Position numbers and translations under genes: made by a program. Positions 1 to 7,820 of a DNA stretch of 32,719 bases are shown one piece after another. The DNA comes from Chloroflexota bacterium (lineage in GTDB: Bacteria > Chloroflexota > Anaerolineae > JAAYEA01). The notes under the pieces were generated by a model, which saw only the letters and a list, made by a program, of their open reading frames with translations, was not told the DNA's origin and searched no databases. Location of the stretch: the NCBI GenBank assembly GCA_012689325.1, contig JAAYEA010000470.1, positions 1 to 32,719 on the forward strand. The letters run 5' to 3'. The stretch's first letter is position 1; each line of letters begins with the position of its first letter.

Positions 1-1
1 C

Positions 2-331
2 CGGCGAGGAACGGGGGTCAGCAACCGGCTGATCCTGGACAACCTGGCCCGGCTGGTCCAGGGCCGCGCCGAGGTCTGGGTGCGCATCCCCATCATCCCA
101 GGCTATAACGACGACCCCGCCGAGCTGGCGGCCATCGCCGACTTGCTGCATGGGCTGAAGGGCCTGTGGCGCATCGAGCTGCTGCCGTTCCATCATCTGG
201 GCGCGGGCAAGTACGAGAGCCTGGGGCTGGAATATGCCTGCGCGGGGCTCTCCATCCCCTCGCCGGATTTCATGCAGGACGCGGCGCAATCTTTTGCCGA
301 CCGCGGCCTGCCCGTGCATGCCAAGCGCTGA
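2..331 (+). CDS. Glycyl-radical enzyme activating protein, C-terminal part (5' truncated)
   Basis: The frame is open from the window edge and ends at TGA 329-331, so only the last ~109 residues are visible. The visible part contains RIPIIPGYNDDP followed by LLPFHHLGAGKYESLG, which match the C-terminal half of pyruvate formate-lyase activating enzymes (radical SAM): an IPG-x-N-D block and a PFH-x-LG-x-x-KY block. The CxxxCxxC cluster motif would lie upstream, outside the window. Its family uses S-adenosylmethionine and a [4Fe-4S] cluster to put the radical on the glycine of a partner enzyme. The partner is almost certainly the glycyl radical enzyme that begins 17 nt downstream, which would make the order activase first, enzyme second. 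The family call is firm; the exact partner chemistry is unknown. Confidence 0.85.
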   Translation, partial: RRGTGVSNRLILDNLARLVQGRAEVWVRIPIIPGYNDDPAELAAIADLLHGLKGLWRIELLPFHHLGAGKYESLGLEYACAGLSIPSPDFMQDAAQSFADRGLPVHAKR

Positions 332-348
332 TCGCGCAGGAGGAATGC

Positions 349-2505
349 GTGGCTGATCCATCTGGGACGATCTTTCGCGAGCGGGTCGAGGCGCTATCCG
401 TGACCAAGGCGGCCTTCAACAAGGCCAAGTTGGAGCGCAACGGCTTTCACGATACCGACGACCACGGCGACATCCCCTGGCCGGAGCCGATCTCCTTCGA
501 GCGGGTCAGCAACCATCCCAATGGGGGCAGCTATGGGGCGGCCTGCATCGGCGAGAATTTCCGGCGCTGGCTGGAGGTTCACCCCGTCTATATCCACCCA
601 CAGAGCGCGCTGGCGGGCTGTTGGGCGGGCACGATCCCTGGCATGGGCGGCTGGCGGCCCGAGGACCGCGCGGCGCACCTCCTGCCCACCTTTGCAAAGT
701 ACCACGTCCTGATGCCCGGCATCGGCGCCATGAACCATCTGGGCCCGGACATGCGCATCGGGTTGGACCTGGGGTGGGGCGGCCTGCTGGACAAGATTCG
801 CCGCTACCGCGCTCTGAACCGTCCCGTCGACACCTCATTCTATGACGCCGAGGAGAACCTGGTGCTGGGCGTGCAATCCTGGATCCGGCGGCATGTGGAG
901 CGGGCGCGCGAGCTGGCGCGGGCGGAGAACGACCCCGCGCTGCGCGACAACTATGCGGCCATCGCCGAGATGAACGAGTGGCTGATCGACGGCGCGCCGC
1001 GCACGCTGCGCGAGGCCTGCCAGTTCCTGGCCTGGTTCCAGTCCATCGACCGCATGTGGCACCTCGGCGGCGCGTTGGGCCAGCTCGACGAGCTGCTCCG
1101 CCCCTATTACGAGGCCGACCTGGCCGCGGGGCTTCTCAGCGACGAGGAGGCGATCTGGTACCTCGCCAGCCTCTTTTTCAACGACACCCACTACTCCCAG
1201 GTCGGCGGGCCGGCCCCCGACGGCCACGACCTGACCAGCCCCCTCTCGTTCCTGATCCTGGAGGCGGCGCATCGCATCCGCATCCCCTCCAACCTGGCCG
1301 TGCGCGTGCATGAGCGGCTGGATCCCGCGTTGCTGCGGCGGGCGCTGGAGATCCATCTGGAGGATGGCACGGGGCCGAGCTTTTCCTGCTCCGGCGGCCT
1401 GGATCGCGGCTATGCCCGCAACGGCTTTCCCATCGAGCTGGCGCGGATGCGCGCCAAGGTGGGCTGCAACTGGACCGCGCTGCCCGGCATCGAGTATTGC
1501 CAGCAGGACGTGAAGCGGCAATGCCTGGTGCAGCCCTTCCTGTACGCCTTTTACGAGATGGTGGATGATCCGCAGGCCGAAAAGAGCCTGGAGGCGCTGT
1601 GGGCGCGCTATATGGAGCACCTATGCATCTCCACCGACGCCCTCAAGGAGGGCATCGACTGGCACATGGCCCATCAGTCCGACAATGCCATCGAGATCGT
1701 GCTGAACCTCTTTTGCCACGGGCCCATCGAACGCGGCCTCGACTCCTCCGATGGCGGGGTGGACATCTATAACATCGCCTGCGATGGGCTGGGGCTGGCC
1801 ACGGTGGCCGATTCCTTCGCCGCCATCGAGCAGCGCGTGGTGGCGGAGCAGCGGCTGACCTGGGCGGAGCTGGCCCAACACCTGCGCAACGACTGGCAGG
1901 GGGCCGAGCAGGTCCGGCTGATGTGCAAGAATATCCCGCGCTTTGGCGTGGGCGGGTCGCGCGCCGATGCCTGGGCGCAGCGCCTCGCCGCGGCCTATGC
2001 CGAGATGGTCAGGGGGACGCCCACCCCCAATGGCTATGTGGTCAATCCTGGCCTCTTTTCCCATGGCGGCATCGCGCGGATGGGGAGCGACCTGGGGGCG
2101 ACGCCCAACGGCCGCCATGCCGGCGATTCCATCTCGCACAGCGCCAACCCCGACCCGGGCTTTGCGCAGAACGCCATCTCGGCGCCCACGGCCAAGGCCA
2201 GCGCCGTGGCGGCGGTGCAGCCCGGCTGGGGCAACTCGGCGCCGCTGCAGCTCGATATCGACCCGCAGTTGCTGCGCGAGCGGGGCGGGCTGGAGGCGCT
2301 GGAGACGCTGATCAAGGTGCACGACGCCCAGGGCGGGACGCTGATCAACCTGAACGTGATCTCCAAGCAAGAGGTCCTGGAGGCGCACGCCGATCCCGCC
2401 ACGCACCCGGACCTGATGGTGCGGGTGACGGGCTATAGCGCCTATTTCCACTCGCTTTCGCCGGCCTATCGCCAGCAAATCGTGGATCGCATCTTGGCCG
2501 AATGA
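349..2505 (+). CDS. Glycyl radical enzyme (pyruvate formate-lyase family), substrate unknown
   Basis: A 718-residue protein from GTG 349, chosen because AGGAGG (338-343) lies 5 nt upstream; the frame is open further upstream, but that part overlaps the activase gene. The C-terminus carries the glycyl-radical loop MVRVTGYSAYF with the radical glycine at Gly695. The predicted thiyl cysteine is Cys373 in KVGCNWTALPG. Dehydratase- and decarboxylase-type members usually have Cys-x-Glu here, and true PFL has Cys-Cys; this protein has Cys-Asn-Trp, so it is neither a canonical PFL nor a standard glycerol/choline/hydroxyproline-type lyase. Length is slightly shorter than PFL (~760). These enzymes are oxygen sensitive and cytoplasmic, so anaerobic metabolism is implied. 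The activase lies directly upstream and an MFS transporter 31 nt downstream, which may move the substrate or product. Family certain, reaction unassigned. Confidence 0.88.
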   Translation: MADPSGTIFRERVEALSVTKAAFNKAKLERNGFHDTDDHGDIPWPEPISFERVSNHPNGGSYGAACIGENFRRWLEVHPVYIHPQSALAGCWAGTIPGMGGWRPEDRAAHLLPTFAKYHVLMPGIGAMNHLGPDMRIGLDLGWGGLLDKIRRYRALNRPVDTSFYDAEENLVLGVQSWIRRHVERARELARAENDPALRDNYAAIAEMNEWLIDGAPRTLREACQFLAWFQSIDRMWHLGGALGQLDELLRPYYEADLAAGLLSDEEAIWYLASLFFNDTHYSQVGGPAPDGHDLTSPLSFLILEAAHRIRIPSNLAVRVHERLDPALLRRALEIHLEDGTGPSFSCSGGLDRGYARNGFPIELARMRAKVGCNWTALPGIEYCQQDVKRQCLVQPFLYAFYEMVDDPQAEKSLEALWARYMEHLCISTDALKEGIDWHMAHQSDNAIEIVLNLFCHGPIERGLDSSDGGVDIYNIACDGLGLATVADSFAAIEQRVVAEQRLTWAELAQHLRNDWQGAEQVRLMCKNIPRFGVGGSRADAWAQRLAAAYAEMVRGTPTPNGYVVNPGLFSHGGIARMGSDLGATPNGRHAGDSISHSANPDPGFAQNAISAPTAKASAVAAVQPGWGNSAPLQLDIDPQLLRERGGLEALETLIKVHDAQGGTLINLNVISKQEVLEAHADPATHPDLMVRVTGYSAYFHSLSPAYRQQIVDRILAE

Positions 2506-2536
2506 GGCCCCAATCTGGAACCCAGGAGGTTGCCCC

Positions 2537-3853
2537 GTGAGCGTCGAAGCTGCCGCTAATCGCGCGTACAAAAAGATCGTGAATGCCTGGTGCATGTATG
2601 ACTGGGCCAATTCCGCCTTTGCCACCACCATCATGGCCGCCGTGCTGCCGACCTTTTATGCCTCGGTGGCCGCCAGCCACCTGCCGGGCAACGTGGCCTC
2701 GGCCTATTGGGGCTACACCTCTTCCCTGGCGCTGCTCATCGCCGCGTTTCTCAACCCGGTCCTGGGGGCCATGGCTGACCACAGCGGCTCCAAGAAAAAG
2801 TACTTGGCCTTCTTTACGGCGCTGGGCATCGTCTTTACCGTCCTGCTCTTCACGGTGCGGGAGGGGGCCTGGCTGCTTTGCTCGGCGCTCTATCTCGTCG
2901 CCGAGATCGGCTTTTCCGGGGCCATCGTCTTTTACGACTCGCTCTTGCCCCACGTGGCCAAGCCGGAGGACATGGACCAGGTCTCCACCAAGGGGTACGC
3001 CCTGGGCTATCTGGGCGGCGGCCTGCTGCTGGCGATCAACCTGGGCATGATCATGTCCCCCGCGACCTTTTTCCTGCCCAGCACCGATGTCGCGGTGCGG
3101 CTCTCCTTCGTGTCGGTGGGGCTCTGGTGGGCGATCTTTTCGGCGCCGCTCTTTCGGCGCGTGGCCGAGCCCCCGGCCGCGCCCATCGCCGGCGAGCCGG
3201 CGAATCCGGTTCGCGCGGGCTTTGCCCGCCTTCAGCACACGCTGAAGGACATCCGCCGCTATCGCGAGCTTTCCAAGTTCCTCGTCGCCTTTTGGATCTA
3301 TAACGATGGCATCGGCACGATCATCAAGATGGCCACGATCTATGGATCCGAGATCGGCATCGGGCAGACCGACCTCATCGGGGCGCTGCTATTGACCCAG
3401 TTCGTGGGGATCCCCTTCTCGCTGGCCTTCGGGCAACTGGCCAAGCGGCTGGGGCGCAAGCCGTCCATCTATTTGGCGTTGGGCGTCTATACCCTGATCT
3501 CTATCGGGGGCTATTTCATGTCCGAGGCCTGGCACTTTTGGGTGCTGGCGGGCATGGTGGGGTTGGTGCAGGGCGGCAGCCAGGCGCTCAGCCGCTCCAT
3601 GTATGGGGCGATGGCTCCCAAGGCCAAAACCGGCGAGTTCTTTGGCTTCTATGACATGAGCAGCAAGTTCGCCGGCATCGTTGGCCCGTTGGTCTTTGGC
3701 CTGGTGGGCCAATTGACCGGCTCCAGCCGTCTGAGCATCGTCTCCATCGTCATCTTTTTCATCGTCGGCGGGCTCTTGCTCACCACCGTGAACGAGCAAG
3801 ACGGCATCCGTGTGGCGCAGGAAGAGAACGCCGCGGCGCTGCTGCAGTCCTAG
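2537..3853 (+). CDS. MFS transporter, UMF1/Atg22-like family
   Basis: A 438-residue membrane protein from GTG 2537, with AGGAGG at 2524-2529. WCMYDWANSAF (residues 18-28) is the hallmark start of the UMF1 (Atg22-like, COG2270) branch of the major facilitator superfamily. Hydrophobic helices run along the full length, consistent with about 12 membrane spans. The late GGSQALSRSMYG...EFFGFYDMSSKFAG segment is also typical of the family. Bacterial members are mostly uncharacterised; yeast Atg22 is linked to amino-acid efflux from the vacuole. The gene follows the glycyl radical enzyme by 31 nt and is probably co-transcribed with it, so it may carry that enzyme's substrate or product (inference). 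Its stop codon overlaps the stop of the convergent nuclease gene, leaving no room for an intergenic terminator. Confidence 0.88.
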   Translation: MSVEAAANRAYKKIVNAWCMYDWANSAFATTIMAAVLPTFYASVAASHLPGNVASAYWGYTSSLALLIAAFLNPVLGAMADHSGSKKKYLAFFTALGIVFTVLLFTVREGAWLLCSALYLVAEIGFSGAIVFYDSLLPHVAKPEDMDQVSTKGYALGYLGGGLLLAINLGMIMSPATFFLPSTDVAVRLSFVSVGLWWAIFSAPLFRRVAEPPAAPIAGEPANPVRAGFARLQHTLKDIRRYRELSKFLVAFWIYNDGIGTIIKMATIYGSEIGIGQTDLIGALLLTQFVGIPFSLAFGQLAKRLGRKPSIYLALGVYTLISIGGYFMSEAWHFWVLAGMVGLVQGGSQALSRSMYGAMAPKAKTGEFFGFYDMSSKFAGIVGPLVFGLVGQLTGSSRLSIVSIVIFFIVGGLLLTTVNEQDGIRVAQEENAAALLQS

Positions 3854-4611
3854 CGTCGCGAGTCCCGCAGAGTCGACACGACGGGGCGCGCCCCGCCGTG
3901 TTGTTGCACCTGCTGCCGGACCTGCCGCAGGCATGCGTCGAGGTCGTCCAGTTCCTGGGGGCCGAAGCGCAGCAGCGACCATCCCCTGGCCGCGAGAATA
4001 GTCGGCCAGGGCGCGCCGGCGACGGAGGGGGGCGCCTCTGCCTCGCATTCGATGCCCACGCTGCCGCGCTGACAGATGACTGCCAGGTCCAGCCGATAGC
4101 TGGCCCGCCCCTCGCGCAGCTCGTAGCCCCGCTCGGCCTCGATGCCCGCCGCTTGCAGCGCCTCCCATAGCATGCGCGCCGAGGGCGGCCCTTCCCATAG
4201 GTCGCTGATGTCCTGAGCCCGCAGCAGCCGCCCCAGCGTGGTGGGGATAAAGGTGATCCGGCGCAGCTTGGCGCTGGGCACCGGTTTGGGCAGCCGGTGC
4301 AGCGGCCCCACCTCGATCTTGTAGTAGGTGTCGCCCGCGCGGGGGTGGTCGGCTTCGTTGGGCAACAGGTCGACGCGCCGGACGATCTGGTAACGCTGGA
4401 CGGGCGCGTAATAGGCGATGGTCCAGCGCTCCTCGGGAAAGGCGCGGGTCTGGTAAAAGGCCAGGAAATCGGCGGCAAGCTGGCGCGGCGCCCGGGCCAC
4501 GGGGATGCGGTACCAACCCTGGCCCTGCAGCAGGGCGAAATCGCGCGGGCTGTTCATGATCACCACCAGCACGCGCTGCTCGTTTTCCTCTTGCGGCGCC
4601 CAGTCTGCCAC
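3850..4611 (-). CDS. Putative PD-(D/E)XK nuclease with an N-terminal PUA/EVE-like domain
   Basis: A 253-residue protein starting at GTG 4611 with a GAGG site just upstream; the frame stays open to 4773, but a TATAAT hexamer at 4647-4642 makes the longer start unlikely. The C-terminal third (about residues 145-240) has an LWEAL-helix, YRLDLAV with Asp175, GIECEAE with Glu188 and Glu190, and then AARGWSLLRF. This matches the D...ExE core and closing strand of DUF559/Vsr-like restriction-fold nucleases. The N-terminal ~120 residues (GWYRIP, LAFYQT, YYAPV, DHPRA, YYKI, RRITFIPTT) resemble a PUA/EVE-like module; that is by feel only. No methyltransferase or other restriction gene is adjacent. It converges on the MFS gene. 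It could equally be an inactive nuclease-fold protein. Nuclease fold moderately sure, function unknown. Confidence 0.6.
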   Translation of the reverse strand: MADWAPQEENEQRVLVVIMNSPRDFALLQGQGWYRIPVARAPRQLAADFLAFYQTRAFPEERWTIAYYAPVQRYQIVRRVDLLPNEADHPRAGDTYYKIEVGPLHRLPKPVPSAKLRRITFIPTTLGRLLRAQDISDLWEGPPSARMLWEALQAAGIEAERGYELREGRASYRLDLAVICQRGSVGIECEAEAPPSVAGAPWPTILAARGWSLLRFGPQELDDLDACLRQVRQQVQQHGGARPVVSTLRDSRR

Positions 4612-4641
4612 GTTCCCGACCTCGCATCGACGGATAGGCGC

Positions 4642-4671
4642 ATTATACGCCAGGGCAACATGGGAGGAAAA
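4642..4671 (-). promoter_or_regulatory. Possible promoter for the nuclease-like gene
   Basis: On the minus strand a perfect TATAAT lies at 4647-4642, about 30 nt before the GTG start at 4611. The -35 is poor (TTTCCT or TTTTCC at 17-18 nt spacing), so activity may need help. It faces away from the promoter of the cohesin-domain gene ~45 nt to the right. Confidence 0.4.
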
Positions 4672-4691
4672 GCGAGGTCGGGCCGCGGGCT

Positions 4692-4720
4692 TTGTGCCGA
4701 AGCGCCAGTGGGTGTATACT
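4692..4720 (+). promoter_or_regulatory. Promoter for the cohesin-domain surface protein
   Basis: TTGTGC (4692-4697), a 17-nt spacer and TATACT (4715-4720) form a good sigma70-type promoter. It lies ~98 nt before the ATG at 4818, leaving an untranslated leader of about 90 nt. Confidence 0.55.
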
Positions 4721-4817
4721 AGCGTCCGCTGGAAAAAGTTGATCCGGCGCGGAATGCCCCATTGTGGATTCACCCGGCGCCGCCACAGGCGGACCGCCGG
4801 CGATTTCTGAGGGAGTC

Positions 4818-5990
4818 ATGAGACGTTCGCTCGTTGTGTGCTTGCTGGTGCTGCTATTGGGATCGTGGAGCGCGCAGGCTGCCTGGGCGCGGCCGCTGGC
4901 GCAGGCTACCGTGAGCATGTCGCTGCAGCCCACGGTCCTGACGCTCGAGTACGGCCAAGAGTTCGAGCTGCTGGTGGTGATCGAGAGCGGCGCCACGCCC
5001 GTCGATGGCGCGCAGGTGACGCTGGGCTTTGACCCAGACCACGTGCGGGTGCTCGAGATCATCGCTCGGAATGACCTCAGCGACCTGCTGCCCGCGCCGT
5101 CGAACCTGCCTGATCGCTTTAGCAACAGCGAGGGGCGGATCAGCTATGCGGCGGGCAAGCTTTTCGGCACGCCGCCCAGCGGCGCCATCGAGGTCTTTCT
5201 CGTGCGTTTCCAGGCTGTGGACATCACGCCGGGGACCGCGATCGAGTTCGTGGAGGATGACCGCTTTTTCAGCAACAAGGTCACCAGCAGCGGGCAAATC
5301 CTGGGCCTGAGCCTGCTGGGCTGCGCCGTGGCCATCGAGGGCAACACGCCCACGCCCACCTCCACCGGCGCGGCGACGGCGACCCCCACCGCCACGCGCA
5401 CCGAGACCCCGGTCCCTCCGCCGACCGATGACTCTGAGGCCTATCCTGGAATCACCGAGGAGCCTTCGTTCACGCCGTCGCCGACGCCCACGCCGACCCT
5501 GACGCCCACCTGGACGCCGAGCCCGAGCGCAACGCTGGCGCCTCGCATACCGACGAATACGCCGCTGCCGCGCCGCGACGAAACCGCGACCCCCACCAAT
5601 GCGGCTGTTCCGACCCAACCCGCGACGGCGGCGCCACGCACCGGTGAGCCCCCGGCGGCGCCAACCGAGACGTCCACGCCGCCGCAGACGGCGACGCTGC
5701 CGTCCACGGCACCGCAGACGGCGGTGCCGCCGCCGTCCACCACGCCGTCCGAGGGAGCTGCCGCGCCCACCGGGGCCCCGCCGCCCTCCGATACCCCGCC
5801 AGCCGCTCCCGAGGCGCTGGGCGCTCCGAATGCAGCCGCGCTGGAGCCGGAATCCGCCGCCGCGCCGGAGGAGCAAGCCTCCTTGGGTGCCTTTGTCAAA
5901 AAGAACATCGGCTCGCTGGTGGCGATCCTGGTGATCGCTATCTCGGCGTTGGGGTTCGCGCTGGTCCGCCGGCAGATGTCGGCAGAGTAG
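4818..5990 (+). CDS. Secreted, membrane-anchored cohesin-domain protein with Thr/Pro-rich stalk
   Basis: A 390-residue protein from ATG 4818 with GAGGGAG just upstream; the frame is open from 4764 but this start gives a clean signal peptide (MRRS then a hydrophobic core, cleavage near residues 22-25). Residues ~31-175 form a beta-rich domain with SMSLQPTVLTLEYGQEF, GAQVTLGFDPDHVRVLEI and a late LGCAVAIEG strand, resembling cohesin domains. Residues ~177-355 are a low-complexity stalk of TPTPT and PPS runs. Residues ~364-383 are a membrane span followed by RRQ, so the domain should be displayed outside the cell. Cohesins bind dockerins in cellulosomes, but Chloroflexota often carry lone cohesin-like domains whose partners are unknown; no dockerin is visible here. 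It has its own promoter and ends at a strong terminator. Confidence 0.75.
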   Translation: MRRSLVVCLLVLLLGSWSAQAAWARPLAQATVSMSLQPTVLTLEYGQEFELLVVIESGATPVDGAQVTLGFDPDHVRVLEIIARNDLSDLLPAPSNLPDRFSNSEGRISYAAGKLFGTPPSGAIEVFLVRFQAVDITPGTAIEFVEDDRFFSNKVTSSGQILGLSLLGCAVAIEGNTPTPTSTGAATATPTATRTETPVPPPTDDSEAYPGITEEPSFTPSPTPTPTLTPTWTPSPSATLAPRIPTNTPLPRRDETATPTNAAVPTQPATAAPRTGEPPAAPTETSTPPQTATLPSTAPQTAVPPPSTTPSEGAAAPTGAPPPSDTPPAAPEALGAPNAAALEPESAAAPEEQASLGAFVKKNIGSLVAILVIAISALGFALVRRQMSAE

Positions 5991-6000
5991 ACCCAAAACG

Positions 6001-6038
6001 AAAGCGCTCCGGGATCCGCTGGACCCCGGAGCGCTTTT
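6001..6038. terminator. Bidirectional rho-independent terminator
   Basis: A 13-bp perfect stem: AAAGCGCTCCGGG (6001-6013) pairs with CCCGGAGCGCTTT (6025-6037), with an 11-nt loop and TTTT on the plus side. On the minus strand the stem is followed by TCGTTTTGGG. It separates the convergent cohesin-domain gene and malQ, ending only a few nt before the malQ stop. Confidence 0.85.
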
Positions 6039-6040
6039 GG

Positions 6041-7546
6041 TTAGGCTTCCTTCTTCGGCAGCCGCCCGTAGATGCGGGCCATGTCGCCAAGCTGGCGGCC
6101 GATCTCGTCGGTGAGCATCTCGGGGCGATAGCGCCAGGTCCAGTTACCGCCAGGCCGCCCCGGCATGTTCATGCGCGCCTCGCCGCCCAGTCGCAGCACG
6201 TCCTGCAGCGGCGCGATGGCCGTCTCGGCCACGGAGCCATAGGCCAGCCGGATCAGGTCCCAGGCGATGTCGTGCCCGTCGCGCGCGAGGTATTCCTGGA
6301 TGGCCCGCTTTTCCTCGGGCGGGCGCGTGGCGAACCAGCCGATGGTGGTGTCGTTGTCGTGCGTGCCGGTGTAGACCACGCAGTTCGGCTCATAATTGTG
6401 GGGCAGATACTCGTGGTCGGGGTCGCCGCCAAAGGCGAAGTGCAGCACCTTCATCCCCGGCAGTTGGAAGCGGTGGCGCAGCGCCGTGACCTCGGGCGTG
6501 ATCAGCCCCAGGTCCTCGGCGATGATGGGCAGGTGGCCCAGGGCGCGCTCCACCGCCTCGAAGAGCGCCGCGCCTGGCCCCTTCACCCATCGCCCGTTGA
6601 TGGCGGTCGGCTCCCCGGCGGGCACCTCCCAATAGGCCTCAAACCCCCGGAAATGGTCCAGCCGCACGATATCCACCATCGTCAGCATCATGCGAAAGCG
6701 GTCGATCCACCAGCCAAAGCCGCGCTGCGCGATCAGGTCCCAGCGATACAGGGGGTTGCCCCAAAGCTGGCCGGTGGGGCTGAAATAGTCCGGCGGCACC
6801 CCGGCGACGTGCGTGGAGGAGCCCTGGGCGTCGAAATAGAACATGTCGGGATGCGCCCAGGCATCGGCGCTATCATAGGCCACAAAGATGGGTATATCGC
6901 CGATGATGCGCAAGCCTCTGTCGTTGGCGTAGCGCTTGAGGGCCCGCCACTGCTGGAAAAAGAGGAACTGGTTGTACTTTTCCCGGTCGATGGCCTCGCG
7001 CAGGGTCGCGGTCCAATAGGCGATTGCCCCCGGCTGGCGGGTGGCGATGTCCGGCGCCCAGGTGTTCCAGACGGCGCCGCCGTGGTATTTCTTGAGGGCC
7101 ATAAAGAGGGCGAAATCATCCAGCCAGCCCGCCTGCTCGCGGCAAAATCCGTCGTAGGCGTGGCGCTGCCCTTCCGTGGCCCGGCCCTGGAAGCAGGCGA
7201 AGGAGCGCTCGAGGAGCGTAGCTTTGTACCCGATCACCGGCCCATAGTCCACCCGGTCCGTGGGAAACGCGGGGACATCCTGTAGATCCGCCTGGGAGAG
7301 GTAGCCATCCTCGACGAGCTTGTCCGGGCTAACGAGGAGCGGATTGCCCGCCAGGGCGGAGAAGCATTGGTAGGGCGAATCGCCATAGCCGGTCGGCCCC
7401 AAGGGCATGACCTGCCAGAGGGACTGCCCGGCGCGGGCGAGCCAATCGGCGAACCGGTACGCCGCCGCGCCCAGGTCGCCGATGCCAAAGCGCCCCGGCA
7501 GCGAGGTGGGGTGCAAAAGGAGGCCACAGGATCTTGGAAAGCGCAT
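6041..7546 (-). CDS. malQ: 4-alpha-glucanotransferase (amylomaltase)
   Basis: A 501-residue GH77 enzyme that transfers alpha-1,4-glucan chains between maltodextrins, a cytoplasmic step in glycogen/maltodextrin use. The start at ATG 7546 has GAGGAG upstream and gives the family N-terminus MRFPRSCGLLLHPTSLPG; the frame stays open 35 codons further, but that stretch runs into the divergent ilv promoter. Family motifs are intact: PLGPTGYGDSPYQ, GDIPIFVAYDSADAW, VRLDHFRGFEAYW with nucleophile Asp297, IIAEDLG with acid/base Glu344, and GTHDND with Asp397. These numbers nearly match Thermus amylomaltase (293, 340, 395). It stands alone, without other glycogen genes in the window. Its 5' end faces the ilv-leu promoter and its 3' end meets the shared terminator. 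Confidence 0.97.
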   Translation of the reverse strand: MRFPRSCGLLLHPTSLPGRFGIGDLGAAAYRFADWLARAGQSLWQVMPLGPTGYGDSPYQCFSALAGNPLLVSPDKLVEDGYLSQADLQDVPAFPTDRVDYGPVIGYKATLLERSFACFQGRATEGQRHAYDGFCREQAGWLDDFALFMALKKYHGGAVWNTWAPDIATRQPGAIAYWTATLREAIDREKYNQFLFFQQWRALKRYANDRGLRIIGDIPIFVAYDSADAWAHPDMFYFDAQGSSTHVAGVPPDYFSPTGQLWGNPLYRWDLIAQRGFGWWIDRFRMMLTMVDIVRLDHFRGFEAYWEVPAGEPTAINGRWVKGPGAALFEAVERALGHLPIIAEDLGLITPEVTALRHRFQLPGMKVLHFAFGGDPDHEYLPHNYEPNCVVYTGTHDNDTTIGWFATRPPEEKRAIQEYLARDGHDIAWDLIRLAYGSVAETAIAPLQDVLRLGGEARMNMPGRPGGNWTWRYRPEMLTDEIGRQLGDMARIYGRLPKKEA

Positions 7547-7614
7547 GGACTCTCTCCTCAGCGAGGGTATCTGGCCCATTCTAGCACAAGCCCCGCAAAA
7601 GCGGAAAAGCGATA

Positions 7615-7643
7615 TTGACAGGAACGCGAAACTATGGTATAGT
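7615..7643 (+). promoter_or_regulatory. Promoter of the ilv-leu operon
   Basis: TTGACA (7615-7620), a 17-nt spacer and TATAGT (7638-7643): five to six of six consensus bases at each hexamer and ideal spacing. The start point would be near 7650, about 22 nt before the leader-peptide ATG. Confidence 0.88.
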
Positions 7644-7671
7644 AGCGACAAATCCGAAAAGGATACAGCAG

Positions 7672-7776
7672 ATGTTTTACAGCCTGATTCTCAACGCGGC
7701 GCTTATTAGCCTCTTGTTGGTTACGCTCCTCATTATTGAGGGGCCATGCGCGGTTGGGAGTCAGGTTCGGGCCTAA
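7672..7776 (+). CDS. ilv-leu operon leader peptide (attenuation)
   Basis: A 34-residue ORF (ATG 7672, TAA 7774-7776) preceded by AAAAGGA at 7657-7663, 8 nt upstream. Residues 5-22 hold 13 Leu/Ile/Val out of 18, including LLLV at 14-17 and LLII at 19-22. The peptide ends EGPCAVGSQVRA, distantly like the PPCGAALGRGKA end of the E. coli ilvL peptide. All four Ile codons are ATT, while the structural genes use almost only ATC. It lies between a strong promoter and an antiterminator/terminator pair, which is the classical place for an attenuator leader. The expected role is as a ribosome-stalling sensor of charged Leu, Ile and Val tRNAs rather than a functional product. It could in principle be a small membrane peptide, but its position argues otherwise. 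Confidence 0.85.
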   Translation: MFYSLILNAALISLLLVTLLIIEGPCAVGSQVRA

Positions 7777-7820
7777 GGCCAGAGAAGGCCCAGGTATATG
7801 CAGACAAAGCCTCCCAACCG
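7751..7820 (+). promoter_or_regulatory. Antiterminator of the ilv-leu attenuator
   Basis: CGGTTGGGAG (7751-7760, inside the end of the leader ORF) is the exact reverse complement of CTCCCAACCG (7811-7820). The second arm is also the 5' arm plus loop of the terminator hairpin, so the two structures cannot coexist. A ribosome stalled on the Leu/Ile/Val codons (7711-7737) would leave 7751-7760 free to pair and block termination. A ribosome that reaches the stop at 7774 would tend to cover it. A smaller hairpin CCTCA-TTAT-TGAGG (7728-7741) lies between and may be a pause signal. Confidence 0.82.

Noticed and set aside
5340-5880. Tandem DNA repeat or CRISPR in the Thr/Pro-rich region
   Set aside because: The repetition is of short ACG/CCC codons in a protein stalk, without regular repeat-spacer units.
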